Assembly (NCBI RefSeq): GCF_933775445.1
Contig: NC_065876.1
Span: 14,632,001-14,696,000, forward strand
Direction: 5' to 3'
DNA length: 64,000 bases
Source of the DNA: Argentina anserina
Taxonomy: Eukaryota > Streptophyta > Magnoliopsida > Rosales > Rosaceae
In this document: piece after piece, positions 47,075 through 59,300 of the stretch
Position numbering within the stretch: the first letter of the stretch is position 1
Layout: every line of letters starts with the position of its first letter
Translations under genes and position numbers: made by a program
Notes under the pieces: model-generated
What the model was told of the DNA's origin: nothing
The model's database searches: none
The model's input: only the letters and a program-made list of their open reading frames with translations

Positions 47075-49105
47075 ATGAGGCCACAGCCCACATCAAAGCC
47101 ATGGAGACCATTCACAGCAAAGTATTGCTGCTCCGCTGAAGATCAGACATTCTTTGGCAACTTCAGCCGGCCATGCAGACCTTCGAGATCAGATTTATCA
47201 AAGGATGGTGGTCAGCTACCCTCGTTCCGGCGACTATCTTTCTCTGATCTGAGCCGTTCTTCTTCCACGCGTATCAACGATGATCTTGCACAGTCTTTCG
47301 GGTCTGAGTTGCATGATTTTCAGCTGAGTGAGCTGCGTGGTATAACTCATGATTTCTCGAGTAACTTTTTGTTGGGGGAAGGTGGGTTTGGAACTGTACA
47401 TAAGGGCTATATAGATGAGAATTTGAGGCAGGGTTTGAAGCCTCAGGCAGTAGCTGTCAAGCTCTTGGACATTGAAGGTTTGCAGGGACACCGCGAATGG
47501 CTTGTAAGAATTTTATTTTAAAGCTTTATCCTCATCAGTTTTACTTAATTATTTGGAAACCATTACGATTTACGAACTACAGTTGAGAACACCTAATCTT
47601 AAAAGCTTCTTCAATTTGCTCTCATATAACTTGTTTGTTGCAGGCAGAAGTGATATTTCTTGGGCAGCTGAGGCACCCTCATTTGGTCAAGTTGATTGGC
47701 TACTGTTGTCAGGATGAAGAAAGACTTCTGGTTTATGAGTTTATGCCCAGAGGCAGCTTGGAGAATCACTTATTCAAAAGTGAGTTTAGGATTTTACCTA
47801 TTGTTATATGTTCATTATGTTGTAACATACGCACTATTAAAAGAGACACACGCTCACACTGGAAACTTGTACATGCATACACATATATAGAGCCTATGTG
47901 ACTAGTACATTTTGTTTATTACCAACCATATATAGTTGTTTTGCTTTCTTTTCTTGTTTATTTAAAAGAAAATGATATAGTTCTTTTGCTCCTCTTGTTT
48001 GGTAAAATATCTTGCAAACAAATTTAATTAGTAAATGGCAATTGGTCATACATGCTTAATTAGTCACTTATATTTTCTTCAGTTATATATACTTCAGGAA
48101 GATAAATTATTATCTCCATCTCTGCACCTGGTTTCATCATCTTCACTGTACTTACGTCTTATTGACTACAGGGCTTTCAATATCATTGCCATGGGGAACA
48201 AGAATAAAGATTGCAATAGGAGCTGCCAAAGGCCTTGCTTTCTTGCATGGTGCCGAGAATCCAGTCATTTATAGGGATTTCAAAACTTCAAATGTCTTGC
48301 TAGATTCTGTACGATTATTTCTACATGAACACTTCCCTCTTAATTATCAGCAAAAGTTTTGCCTACTTTTAATTCCTTGAGTCTAATTAACACATTATAT
48401 GCGCTGTGTTTTATCTGGACTTCATAGGATTTTACGGCAAAACTGTCAGATTTCGGACTTGCGAAAATGGGACCTGAAGGATCAGAAACACATGTTACAA
48501 CAAGAGTAATGGGTACGTATGGCTATGCTGCCCCAGAATACGTCTCAACAGGTATACCATAATTTAACCATGATTTAATCCCCATATTCTTGTATCTAAT
48601 CTTGTTGTTTCAACTAGTTGGGGATAAATGCATTCAACTTTGTATTTCAGGACAATTGACAACAAAATGTGACATATACAGCTTTGGGGTGGTGCTTCTG
48701 GAATTGCTTACCGGAAGAAGAGCCATGGACAAATCAAGACCAAAAAGTGAGCAGAATCTGATAGATTGGGCAAAACCCTACCTCACCAGCACACGAAGGT
48801 TACGTTACATTATGGACCCGAGGCTGGCCGGACAGTATTCTGTGAAGGGTGCAAAGGAGATTGCCCTTCTGGCATTGCAGTGCATATGTATGAGCCCTAA
48901 AGACAGGCCGAGGATGCCAGATATTGTTGAAACCCTAGAAGCCGTGCAATTTTTGAAGGACATGGCGGTGACACAGGGGCATTGGCCTGCGTCGCCCAAA
49001 TCCAATAGAAATGGGGTGTTTGGTGCTAAAGCTAGAATGGATGGAAATAAAGTTGGCTATATCAGGAAATCCACCCCAGCTACAACAGTAGCTCGGAAAT
49101 CTTGA
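47075..49105 (+). CDS. RIPK-like: RIPK/PBL-type receptor-like cytoplasmic kinase (RLCK-VII), five exons
   Basis: Exons 47075-47503, 47644-47779, 48172-48308, 48428-48551 and 48651-49105 have GT-AG junctions and a consistent frame, giving about 426 aa. The N-terminal part contains [11 protein letters not shown] and [20 protein letters not shown], the signature lead-in of RIPK-group RLCK-VII proteins. Kinase motifs: Gly loop GEGGFGTV (101-108), K129 in [16 protein letters not shown] (catalytic D224), DFG (242-244), and [10 protein letters not shown] in the activation segment; the C-terminal lobe ends with [18 protein letters not shown] in place of HRD is normal for this subfamily. Such kinases act at the plasma membrane or cytosol in immune and NLR-associated signalling (inferred from family). 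The start is uncertain: the 47075 ATG gives no Gly2 myristoylation signal, so an upstream exon may exist. Confidence 0.88.
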
Positions 49106-49389
49106 GAAATATATGACTCAAGGCGCGATATATGTCCATGTGTAACATAGAAAATGTGTGTGCATGGTTTACTTAAAAGCACGTTAAGATCCGAGTGGCA
49201 TGCATGTTAAGTTGCCCGAGTAAATATATAAAAGGATCAATTGCAATATGTTGGCGTACATATAATTACATATATATATAGTAGCATCTTGACATGCAGT
49301 GATCTTTTTCTCGTTTTGACAATTTTTTTTTGAGCCGTTTTGTTTTGACAAATAGTTTGACAGCCAATCTAATTACAGCCAGAAGGGAC
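49106..49389 (+). other. 3' flank of the RIPK-type gene
   Basis: Likely 3' untranslated region, ending at the target duplication of solo LTR B. Only 289 bp separate the stop codon from the LTR. Confidence 0.5.
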
Positions 49390-49394
49390 GTACC
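49390..49394. repeat. Target duplication (GTACC) of solo LTR B, left copy
   Basis: GTACC precedes TGTAATAATCC and recurs at 52193-52197. Confidence 0.85.
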
Positions 49395-50254
49395 TGTAAT
49401 AATCCGAATTTTTAGAAACTAAATGTCGAGTATTTTTTAAGTGTTAAACTTGTGAAATTAATTCAAGACGACAATTGGAGGTTTGCGACATTTCAAAACA
49501 AAAACAGAAACGTTCTCGGATCGTTTAATTAGAAAACGTAACGTTACCGCAACGTATAGATCGACTTTTATTCCGTCGCTCGGTTGCAAAAACTTCCTTC
49601 ACGAAAGTCGTAGAGCTCATCGATACGAATTCGTGGACATGTCATGCGTTCGAATCGGACGTCGGATGCAAAAGTTATTAACGTCGGAAGTTCGTTTCCG
49701 ATTTTGGAAATAGTATAAAAGGAAGGAGAGGAGATTAAAAATCAGAAAATCAGATTTTTTCTAAAAATCAGATTTTTTCTAAAAATCAGATCGGGGTACT
49801 GTTCACCCGAGCTCGGGTACTGTTCACCCGACCCAAAAACCTTCTCCGGCCGATTTCTCCACCATCCGACGTCGCCTCATGTCGTGCCACCTATCAAACT
49901 GACGGGCTCGACGAGCTCCATCTTTTGGGCTACGTCTTGCACTCCGGCGACAACCACACACGGTGTAGCAACCGCCGGAAGTTACTGTTGTGGCGGCGCC
50001 GCCTCCTCCGGCCACCATGGCTCAAGATTCTTGGGGGGTTTTGCTTGTCTCAGTCCCAGCAACATTCCCACAAAAGGAATCGAGCCAAATCGAAGTGTAA
50101 GTACCCGAATCAAAATTTCAATTTTCTAGGGTTTGTGAATAGTGCCGATTTTATGTTCTTCGTTGTTTGGACTGTTTAGACTCGGATTTAGACCTTGGTG
50201 TCAACTAGGAAGTTGTTGGAAATGTTGTTTAGGTTGTGGTAGTGAAATTTGGTG

Positions 50255-50480
50255 ATGATTGGTGGCGGTCGGTGAACAGTAACGCCGAATGAATAGTAAA
50301 TGTGAATAGTAACTCCGCATGAATAGTGATCTGTAACAGTAACTGTGAATAGTGATCTGTAAAAGTAAATGTGAACAGTGGCATGGTAAAAACAGTAACT
50401 TTGAACAGTGTTTTGCTAAAACAGTAACTGTGAACAGTGGTTTAGTAAAAACAGTGATTAGTAAACATGAACAGTGTTCC
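50255..50480 (+). repeat. Short tandem array of GAACAGTAA-type repeats in solo LTR B
   Basis: Units such as GTGAACAGT, GTAACTGTGAATAGTGATC and AAAACAGTAACT recur irregularly every 20-35 bp. The equivalent array lies in solo LTR C (57855-58110). Confidence 0.8.
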
Positions 50481-50929
50481 GTGAACAATGTTTTATGAAC
50501 AACATTTAGCTGTGCTGAACTCGTCACCTGATATTTTAAGTATCATTTTCTAAGCATTTATCGTGCTATTAGGTGACTGACGAAACGAGTGAGGAAATTA
50601 CTTTCAGGGTCGTGGAAGTTGCACGCAGGAAAGAAGGTGAGTAAAATCTCACTTATTTACGAATCTACCCTTGCGGTGATTCCAAGATTTTTGCAAGAGT
50701 TTTTAATATTGAATTACGACACGTATACAATATAGTGGATTACGTATATATCGTATAAATGGTAATAAGTACATATATATATAGTTTGCTATATTATATA
50801 CTGTTATGAATTCATTGGAATTGGTCATTTCGAATGACGAGAATTAAATGTTGAGCATGTGATGTGATTTTTGTACAATATGAGGTGTGATTATTGTACG
50901 TGGTTTTAACATGAGTTTGTTAAAATGTT

Positions 50930-51430
50930 TTGTCTTCGGACGAGTTTTGTCTTCGGACGAGTTTTTGTCTTCGGACGTGTTGATGAAATATGACATGTAT
51001 ACGATATAATTGATTATATATATATTGTATAAATGGTAAATATGTACATATATATATATATAGTTTGCTATATAATATACTGTTATGATTTTATCGTGAT
51101 TTATGTCATTTCGATGACGAGATTTAAATATCGAGCATGTGATTTTAATTTGTACAATATGATGTGAGATTATTGTACATGATTTTAACATTGAGTTTGT
51201 TAAAATGTTGATTTGTCTTCGGACATGATTTTTGGTACAATATGATGTGAGATTATTGTACGTGATTTTAACATTGAGATTGTTAAAATGTTGATTTGTC
51301 TTCGGACATGATTTTTGGTACAATATGATGTGAGATTATTGTACGTGATTTTTAACATTGAGATTGTTAAAATGTTTATTTGTCTTCGGACGTGATTGGT
51401 ACAATATGATGTGAGATTATTGTACGTGTT
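50930..51430 (+). repeat. Tandem ~84-bp subrepeats in solo LTR B
   Basis: Units run from TGTCTTCGGACATGATTTTT through GGTACAATATGATGTGAGATTA to AACATTGAG(A/T)TTGTTAAAATGTT. The best-preserved units lie in 51130-51430, with more diverged ones upstream. Solo LTR C has fewer units. Confidence 0.8.
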
Positions 51431-52197
51431 TGGGAAGTCGGAACCTAGCCTTTGGCCGGGCGAAAGTTACGATACAGTTAGAGCTCTAGTCTGTCTGCCT
51501 TAGTACTGCATGTGAGGTAACGGGTGGTTATCTGCTCATGGGTACTCAGATTGTTTTGGATGTTGGGTAGCGTGGCTATCCAACGTCGGCGGTGTATTAC
51601 GAGAGGGGTAACAGATGTGTACTAGCGTTCTTGGTACCCGTAATATAAATGCATTTGGGTAACCAGAAGGGTTACTTAATTTCTCATGAGCGTTTTATTT
51701 CATATTTCTTTGGGACAACCAGATGGGCCGTCCATTGACTCATGAGTGCATTTATATTTGTTTGATTTATGGATTTTCGTATATATATTAATATGCGAGT
51801 TATATTTTCATTTTACTCATACGAGCTGTAAAGCTTACCGGGTTTGTGTTTACAATCCCGGTGCACCAATTCGATGGTGTAGTGGATAACTCCGCAGGTG
51901 TGGATTAGCGGGAATTGACGGACCGCTCAGAGGACTTGAAGTTATTCATCTCCAGCTTGTGTGAGGATTTTGTGTGACTATCTTGTGAGTTTGTTGTGAG
52001 GATTACGCAATTCCATTTGTTATAATATTGAATTATAATTTGGGTTGTAATAATCGGTTTAACTGAGTTGTATTTTGAACTCAGAGATGATCCGCTGTGG
52101 CATTTTAAATGATTTCGATTCGTTGAAATTGTTTGGTGTTTAACGACTTTGAAATTTTGAGTTTTTAAGCTTGAAATTTTAGGGTCGTTACAGTACC

Positions 52198-53478
52198 ACA
52201 CGCGGTGGTTAATTGTTTTTTTTTTAAATAAATCGACAGTGTTCTTAAAAATCTTTCTAGACATGTTTGAGACTTATCCGAGTCTAAGAATCGTGTCAAA
52301 ACAATCATGAGTATGTGACAATTTCACACTCGAATCCTACCAACTCGACCATGTTTCTACGTAGTTGTCTAGATGAGTAATTATTTGTCTGTATGAGTAA
52401 TTATTCTGTGTACCGGCTACAACTCGTGGTACTGTCATGTGGTATACTCAATCAATTATATTACATCATGATTTAATTAGCATGCACGCGGTGAAAATGG
52501 TAAAAGATTATTTACATATGAAAACTAATCAGAAACAATCACAGTAAAAAATGGACCAATAATCTTAAGAGGTACGCCACGTGGAATATGTGGCGGGTAT
52601 ATATAATAATTTCTTCTGCATAGATATATAACTTTTAGATATAAATCCGTCAAGAATAATGAGATATTTAAACTCGCTCTAGATTTATAACATCATTGAA
52701 TTTAGATGTAATGCCAATTCAACACGGGAATAAATAATCAACTTAGTCAGTGATCATAAACTACAATATTGGCACAATCTATATTAATTAGTAGATTGAT
52801 ACCTAATCATTGGGTCCTTGATCCCAATAATTAATCAGAGTAATGTAGTTAAAATTAATTAGTAGCTAAGGGGGTATCTCAATTATTAATCCTTCCTCTC
52901 AAAACGTACATGTAGAAGACGTTAGAAAATGCAACCGATCCCCACGGAATAAAGAAGAGCCTAGATACAACAAAGGCCTCAGAACACCAACCAGTAAAGC
53001 AACAAAGCTAACCAGCAAAACAAAACAAAACGTACGCTAAGGACAGCCAATACTCTTTGGATAAATGCGTTAGAATGCTGCCTTAATTTGACTTCAAAGT
53101 TCAAACCTTCTAATGGTATCTCCCCTAACGTGTGGGGCGTGACTTTTGCTAACAGAAAGTATCAACATCAAGCATCATTGCATCAACACATGGACTCAAC
53201 CTATTCTGGGTTTACACTAGAAATTGTTCATTTAACTCAAATTCAATCCACACTTAGGTAAAGAGTAGGAACTGAGGAAGTATAATTCGAAAACATAAAT
53301 TAAGTTTCCGATTTCGACAAATATGATAAATTTCTATTGAAAATGAACTCGCTCATAGGTTATTTCGATATTCTTGTGAACTCCAATTCTTGTAAAACAA
53401 TACAATTTCCTAAAGAAAATTGGAGATGATCGAAGTGAGAAAAGAAGAAAAACAAATGAAACCTATAGTATAGCTAGC
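52198..53478. other. Intergenic / 3' region of the glycosyltransferase gene
   Basis: AT-rich sequence with no exon chain or transposon end that I can support. The last ~150 bp probably belong to the 3' untranslated region of the minus-strand gene ending at 53479. Confidence 0.4.
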
Positions 53479-54957
53479 TCAAGGATAGTTACAAAATGTA
53501 TCATTCTTTATACAAAGAAACAACCTCTCGTATGCCAATGCCATCTTCTTCGCAGTAAACATGGAACTAGCGTACTCCCTACACGCCTTCCCTCGTTGAC
53601 TCATCCTCTTCGACCCTTCTTCCACAGCCGACTCCAGAGCCTCAAGCAACGAAGCTACGTTCGGAGCAAACATAAACCCGAACTCCTGGTCGACGACAAT
53701 GCTTCCTTTAATACTCGGAAACCTCGACGCCATCACCGGCTTCCCACTCATCATCGCCTCCATGAGGGTCAGGTCAAGACCTTGGGGCCTTAGGGTCGGG
53801 TTCACAAACACATCTATGGCATTGTAGAAGGCATGTAGTTTAGAAGGACTCATTGATCCTAGAACAAGTACACGAGGACCTAAATCCTTGTAACGCTGCT
53901 CCCATGGTCCAGACCCGGCCACGATAAGATAAACGTTTGGATGTTTGGCTATGAGTTCAGAGAAAGCTTCATACAGAATAGGATGGCCTTTATCTTTAAC
54001 TAACCTACCCGCCACCCCAAACACCATGCTAGCATTTTGTGGAATCCCTATTCCACCTCTGAACTCTTTCCCAAGCCTAGAGTCGACACCGAAATCTTCA
54101 TCGTTGACGCCGTTGAGTATGACATGGACTCTCTTGTTCGGTATCTGATACTCGTCCCTAAGCATTTCTCCACAACTGTCGCTAATAGCTACGTGATGAG
54201 CGTAGTTATGGAAGAACCTGATCTCGTTGAGGACCTTTGGAACTACTCCTTGTAAACTTTGGTTGAAGGCGGGTTCTATGGGCTCGCCATGCTTACGTGT
54301 TAGGTCCTGGAAGATGTTGGAGTGCAAGCTCTCGAGCGCTATGCCGTGCCAAGAGACGGCGAGGTTGGGGAGCCGGCGAGCTAGCCAGTGAGGAAGCGCG
54401 ACGCTTTCGGAGTGTACGACGTCGAACTTCTGCTTCTGGTCTTCTTCTAGAAACTGTTCGTAGGCTTTGTTGTATCTCCAGTAGCCAGGGTCGCCCTCGT
54501 GGAAGTGAAGATAGGGTGGGGAGGAGCTAGGGCTGAGGTTGAGGTGGTTGTGGCTCATGAGCTCTTGTGGTTTGACTGGGGAGGTGAAGACGTGGACTTG
54601 GTGGCCGAGGTGGGCGAGGGCAGTGTGAAGAGTATGAGCATGGCGCTCCATGCCGCCTGGAGTGGTTGCAATTGGCCATTTCCGGGAGAAGACGGCGATT
54701 TTGAGGGAGGTTGGGGGATTGGGGCGGTGTTGGAGGAAGGAGAGGCGGTTCCAGGAGAACTCAGCTGCACGCAGGTCGCCGGAGAAGGGAGGGTTGTTGT
54801 TGAAGTGGTTGGAGAGGGAAGTGCAGATGGAGGTGGTGGTGGAGGAGTGGAGGAGAAAGAGGACGGGGATGGTGAAGAGGACGATGAAGAAGAGGGTGGT
54901 GCAAAGATTTGATTGGGAAGAGGAATTTAGTTTCTTGTGTTTGATGAAGGAGGCCAT
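53479..54957 (-). CDS. Membrane-anchored GT4-type glycosyltransferase
   Basis: Intact single-exon minus-strand gene of 492 aa. It has a short basic N-tail and then one transmembrane segment (about 18-38), the layout of a type II Golgi or ER membrane protein. The catalytic region begins with KIAVFSRKWPIATTPGGMER, the glycine-rich entry of GT4 enzymes. Further on it has SWHGIALE, a VAISDSC stretch, VILNGVNDEDF, GVAGRLVKDKGH, VYLIVAGSGPWE, and the EX7E-type donor-site region around PTLRPQGLDLTLMEAMMSGKPVMAS. These are the Glycos_transf_1 hallmarks for retaining sugar-nucleotide transferases. The acceptor and donor cannot be read from sequence. The first EX7E glutamate position is Q/G-L-D rather than the common E-x-F, so activity details are uncertain. 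No frame damage. Confidence 0.88.
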   Translation of the reverse strand: MASFIKHKKLNSSSQSNLCTTLFFIVLFTIPVLFLLHSSTTTSICTSLSNHFNNNPPFSGDLRAAEFSWNRLSFLQHRPNPPTSLKIAVFSRKWPIATTPGGMERHAHTLHTALAHLGHQVHVFTSPVKPQELMSHNHLNLSPSSSPPYLHFHEGDPGYWRYNKAYEQFLEEDQKQKFDVVHSESVALPHWLARRLPNLAVSWHGIALESLHSNIFQDLTRKHGEPIEPAFNQSLQGVVPKVLNEIRFFHNYAHHVAISDSCGEMLRDEYQIPNKRVHVILNGVNDEDFGVDSRLGKEFRGGIGIPQNASMVFGVAGRLVKDKGHPILYEAFSELIAKHPNVYLIVAGSGPWEQRYKDLGPRVLVLGSMSPSKLHAFYNAIDVFVNPTLRPQGLDLTLMEAMMSGKPVMASRFPSIKGSIVVDQEFGFMFAPNVASLLEALESAVEEGSKRMSQRGKACREYASSMFTAKKMALAYERLFLCIKNDTFCNYP

Positions 54958-56374
54958 GCTCTATCAGTTGTTTATGTTTGGGAATGGGGTTTGTGCTAGA
55001 TGTTTGGTTTTGCTGTTTGAAATTTTTATAATTTGGTTGTGGTGGAAAAAGTTGGAAGATGCCCACGCACTGAAGCAAGTGAGTGCTTCGGGCAGGAACT
55101 TTCTTTGAGTGCGTTTCTCACGCTCTTTTTTTTTTAGAGGGGAAGAATATCATGTGCCCTCTTTAAGGTTGAGGCATTTCCAATGATCGTTAAGCCTTTG
55201 ATCAAACTACAATCAACAATTTTACCATTTTCAGTTACCAAATAAAACCTAAGCTAGATAAGCTACGTTCGTTTTTGCTGGCTTGGTGAAATTAATTCGT
55301 TACGATTCCAAATAAATTTTAGTTCTTATTAGGGGTGTACTCGGTAGTGGCTGGCGGTGGATCTCCCATTTACAGAACAAAAGTCGATTGCAGTGACCCA
55401 CGAAATATTGCCGCCTTCATTGTAAGTGAGTGAAATAATAGAAATAAAATTAATTGTCAACCATATGATTTTGTATTCCATAACATTCATTGTGAGGGTC
55501 AATTGTATGTCTTTTTGTTCATGGTAGGAACACAACATCATTTATTCTTATATGATTACATATGATAGATTGTATGTACGCTCGTAGGTAAATTATTAAA
55601 ACTATGAATGGAATCGATATAATCGTACATATTGTTGATCCGTGTTCGTGAGCTTGTATATATTAAGACAACCCTATTTGAAAAGCTCAGTAGTTCACTC
55701 GGCTTGGTTAAGTTAATTAGGCAATGGCTCCGGTAACCAAAAGATATTAATTAAGTTGAGGTAAAAACCCTTCGATGGTTTTTTAATTATCGTAGTTTAA
55801 ATTAGACGCATGAGCATGTAGTCTTTGACTCGGAAGACTTTAATCAGACGCATCTGCATGTCGAATTTGACTTGGAGGCCCCGTCACATTACACTAACCC
55901 AGTTATTGGGTAATTTGTGGTGCAAGTAATTGATATGTATGAATCAGTGCATGTTAAATTGACTTTCTTAACATGAATTGCTTACTTTATCTTTCATTTT
56001 CTTAACTAGTTTATAGGGTTGACTAATGCACATTACAAAGCAAAGGTTGAGCTCTGATACGTGTTCTTTGGTAATAAGGAAGTTTGGGGCTACCTTTGCT
56101 TTCCCTTTGTCAAAGCCAATGTGTACGCGTGATATTGCATAACATGAGATATTGGACAAAGAAAATGTGCGGAATGTTATTCATTTGCATTGTTAATATT
56201 CTTTATGATTATGACCCTCTTAAGATCGTTATGTATTATTCTAGTCCGGTGTTGCATGCATGCCGCAAGGAATGACCTTCATAGCTCTTGCGCGCTTCTT
56301 AAACCCAATTCCACAAAAGCAATCTTCGTCACAGCTTTATTATCACACTGCAAGTTTATAGTTACCCTAGGTAC
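54958..56374. other. Upstream region of the glycosyltransferase gene and intergenic DNA
   Basis: 54958-55130 is the likely promoter and leader of the minus-strand gene. The rest is AT-rich, with no exon or transposon end I can support. Confidence 0.4.
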
Positions 56375-56379
56375 GTCGG
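56375..56379. repeat. Target duplication (GTCGG) of solo LTR D, left copy
   Basis: GTCGG precedes TGTCACGACCCC and recurs at 61234-61238 after ATGACA. Confidence 0.8.
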
Positions 56380-59300
56380 TGTCACGACCCCGAATTTTGA
56401 ATGATAAAAATTCGAATTTGAAGCCATGTAAATTCTAAAATAATCTCAAGTATACTGAAATCATCTTATCATAGCAGTTCAACGTTTCAGATCGGGTAAC
56501 ACTAGTAGATATGAAGAGGTTACGAAGACTGAGTGTATGGAAACTGAGTCCACATCATGAATCAGTCGACTTGAATAATACACAATCAATGGAAATGTAA
56601 AATTCATTCAATCCTCACCACTAACAGCAGAAAGAAATCTTCGACGTCTTCAGAGTAGTCCGTCAATTCTGTTAATCTACACCTGCAGAACTATCACCTA
56701 CACTATTGAATACGTGCATCGGGATTGTAAACACAAACCCAGTAAGCTTTGCAGCTCGTATGAGTAAAACAACAATATAACTCGTGTATAAATACAAAAG
56801 AAAAATACTAAAAACATTTAATTATAAATGTACTCATGAGTCATTGGACGGCCCATCTGGTTATCCAATAATATCTGAAAATATAAGTGCTCATGAGAAA
56901 TTGGGCAATCCATCTCTTTACCCAAATACATTTATAATACGGGTACTCATGAGCGCCAAGTACTCATCTGTTACCCCTCATGAAGTACCCCGCCAGACAT
57001 TGGGCAACCTCTCGTTACCCAATATCCAAAAATATGTGTAATAACCCGAATTTTTAGAAACTAAATGTCGAGTATTTTCAAAGTGTTAAACTTGTGAAAT
57101 TAATTCAAGACGACAATTGGAGGTTTGCGACATTTCGAAACGAAAACGGAAACGTTCTCGGATCGTTTAATTAGAAAACGTAACGTTACCGCAACGTATA
57201 GATCGACTTTTATTCCGTCGCTCGGTTGCGAAAACGTCCTTCACGAAAGTCGTAGAGCTCATCGATATGAATTCATGGACACGTCATGCGTTCGAATCGG
57301 ACGTCGGACGCGAAAGTTATTAACATCGGAAGTTCGTGTCCGATTTTGGAAATAGTATAAAAGGAAGGAGAGGAGATTAAAAATCAGAAAATCAGATTTT
57401 TCTAAAAATCAGCTCGGTTACTGTTCACCCGAGCTCGGGCAGACCCAAAAACCTTCTCCGGCCGATTTCTCCACCATCGAACTGACGGGCTGGACGAGCT
57501 CCATCTTTTGGGCTACGCCTTGCACTCCGGCGACAACCACACACGGTGTAGCAACCGCCGGAAGTTACTGCTGTGGCGGCGCCGCCTCCTCCGGCCACCA
57601 TGGCTCGAGATTCTTGGGGGGTTTTGCTTGTTCCAGTCCCAGCAACATTCCCACAAAAGGAATCGAGCCAAATCGAAGTGTAAGTACCCGAATCAAAATT
57701 TCAATTTCTAGGATTTGTGAATAGTGCCGATTTCATGTTCTTCGTTGTTTGGACTGTTTAGACTCGGATTTAGACCTTGGTGTCAACTAGGAAGTTGTTG
57801 GAAATGTTGTTTAGGTTGTGGTGGTGAAATTTAGTGATGATTGGTGGCGGTCGGTGAACAGTAACGCCGAATGAATAGTAACTACGAATAGTAACTCCGC
57901 ATGAATAGTGATCTGTAACAGTAACTGTGAATAATGATCTGTAACAGTAACTGTGAATAGTGATGTGTAACAGTAAATGTGAACAGTATCATGGTAAAAC
58001 AGTAACTTGAACAGTGTTTTGGTAAAAACAGTAACTGTGAACAGTGGTTTAGTAAAAACAGTGATTAGTAAACATGAACAGTGTTTCGTGAACAATGTTT
58101 TATGAACAACATTTAGCTGTGCTGAACTCGTCACTGATATTTTAAGTATCATTTTCTAAGCATTTATCGTGCTATTAGGTGACTGACGAAACGAGTGAGG
58201 AAATTACTTTCAGGGTCGTGGAAGTTGCACGCATGAAAGAAGGTGAGTAAAATCTCACTTATTTACGAATCTACCCTTGCGGTGATTCAAGATTTTGCAA
58301 GAGTTTTTAAGATTGAATTACGACACGTATACAATATAGTGGATTACATATATATCGTATAAATGGTAATAAGTACATATATATATAGTTTGCTATATTA
58401 TATACTGTTATGAATTCATTGGAATTGGTCATTTCGAATGACGAGAATTAAATATTGAGCATGTGATTTGATTTTTGTACAATATGAGGTGTGATTATTG
58501 TACGTGGTTTTAACATGAGTTTGTTAAAATGTTTTGTCTTCGGACGAGTTTTGTCTTCGGACGAGTTTTTGTCTTCGGACGTGTTGATGAAATATGACAT
58601 GTATATGATATAATGGATTATATATATATTGTATAAATGGTAAATATGTAGATATATATATAGTTTGCTATATAATATACTGTTATGATTTTATCGTGAT
58701 TTATGTCATTTCGATGACGAGATTTAAATATTGAGCATGTGATTTTGATTTGTACAATATGATGTGAGATTATTGTACGTGATTTTAACATTGAGATTGT
58801 TAAAATGTTGATTTGTCTTTGGACATGATTTTTGGTACAATATGATGTGAAATTATTGTACGTGATTTTAACATTGAGATTGTTAAAATGTTGATTTGTC
58901 TTCGGACGTGATTTGGTACAATATGATGTGAGATTATTGTACGTGTTTGGCAAGTCGGAACCTAGCCTTTGGCCGGGCGAAAGTTACGATACAGTTAGAG
59001 CTCTAGTCTGTCTGCCTTAGTACTGCATGTGAGGTAACGGGTGGTTATCTGCTCATGGGTACTCAGATTGTTTTGGATGTTGGGTAGCGGGTGGCTATCC
59101 AATATCGGCGGTGTATTACGAGAGGGGTAACAGATGTGTACCAGCGTTCTTGGTACCCGTATTATAAATGCATTTGGGTAACTAGAAGGGTTACTTAATT
59201 TCTCATGAGCGCTTCTTTTTATATTTCTTTGGGACAACCAGATGGGCCGTCCATTGACTCATGAGTGCATTTATATTTGTTGATTTCTGGATTTCCGTAT

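Larger units (their letters stand above)
49395..52192 (+). mobile_element. Solo LTR B (Ty3/gypsy, Tekay/Del-like family)
   Basis: 2798 bp, starts TGTAATAATCCGAATTTTTA and ends AGGGTCGTTACA, with perfect 5-bp duplications (GTACC). No gag-pol sequence adjoins it, so it is a product of LTR-LTR recombination. Inside are two repeat zones: a GTGAACAGT/AACTGTGAATAGTGATC array (about 50255-50480) and an ~84-bp tandem repeat containing GTCTTCGGAC and GGTACAATATGATGTGAG (about 50930-51430). Open frames within it are short and lack domains. Confidence 0.92.

Noticed and set aside
54297..55108. Plus-strand frames of up to 152 codons opposite the glycosyltransferase gene
   Set aside because: They are antisense shadows of the intact minus-strand gene and show no domain.
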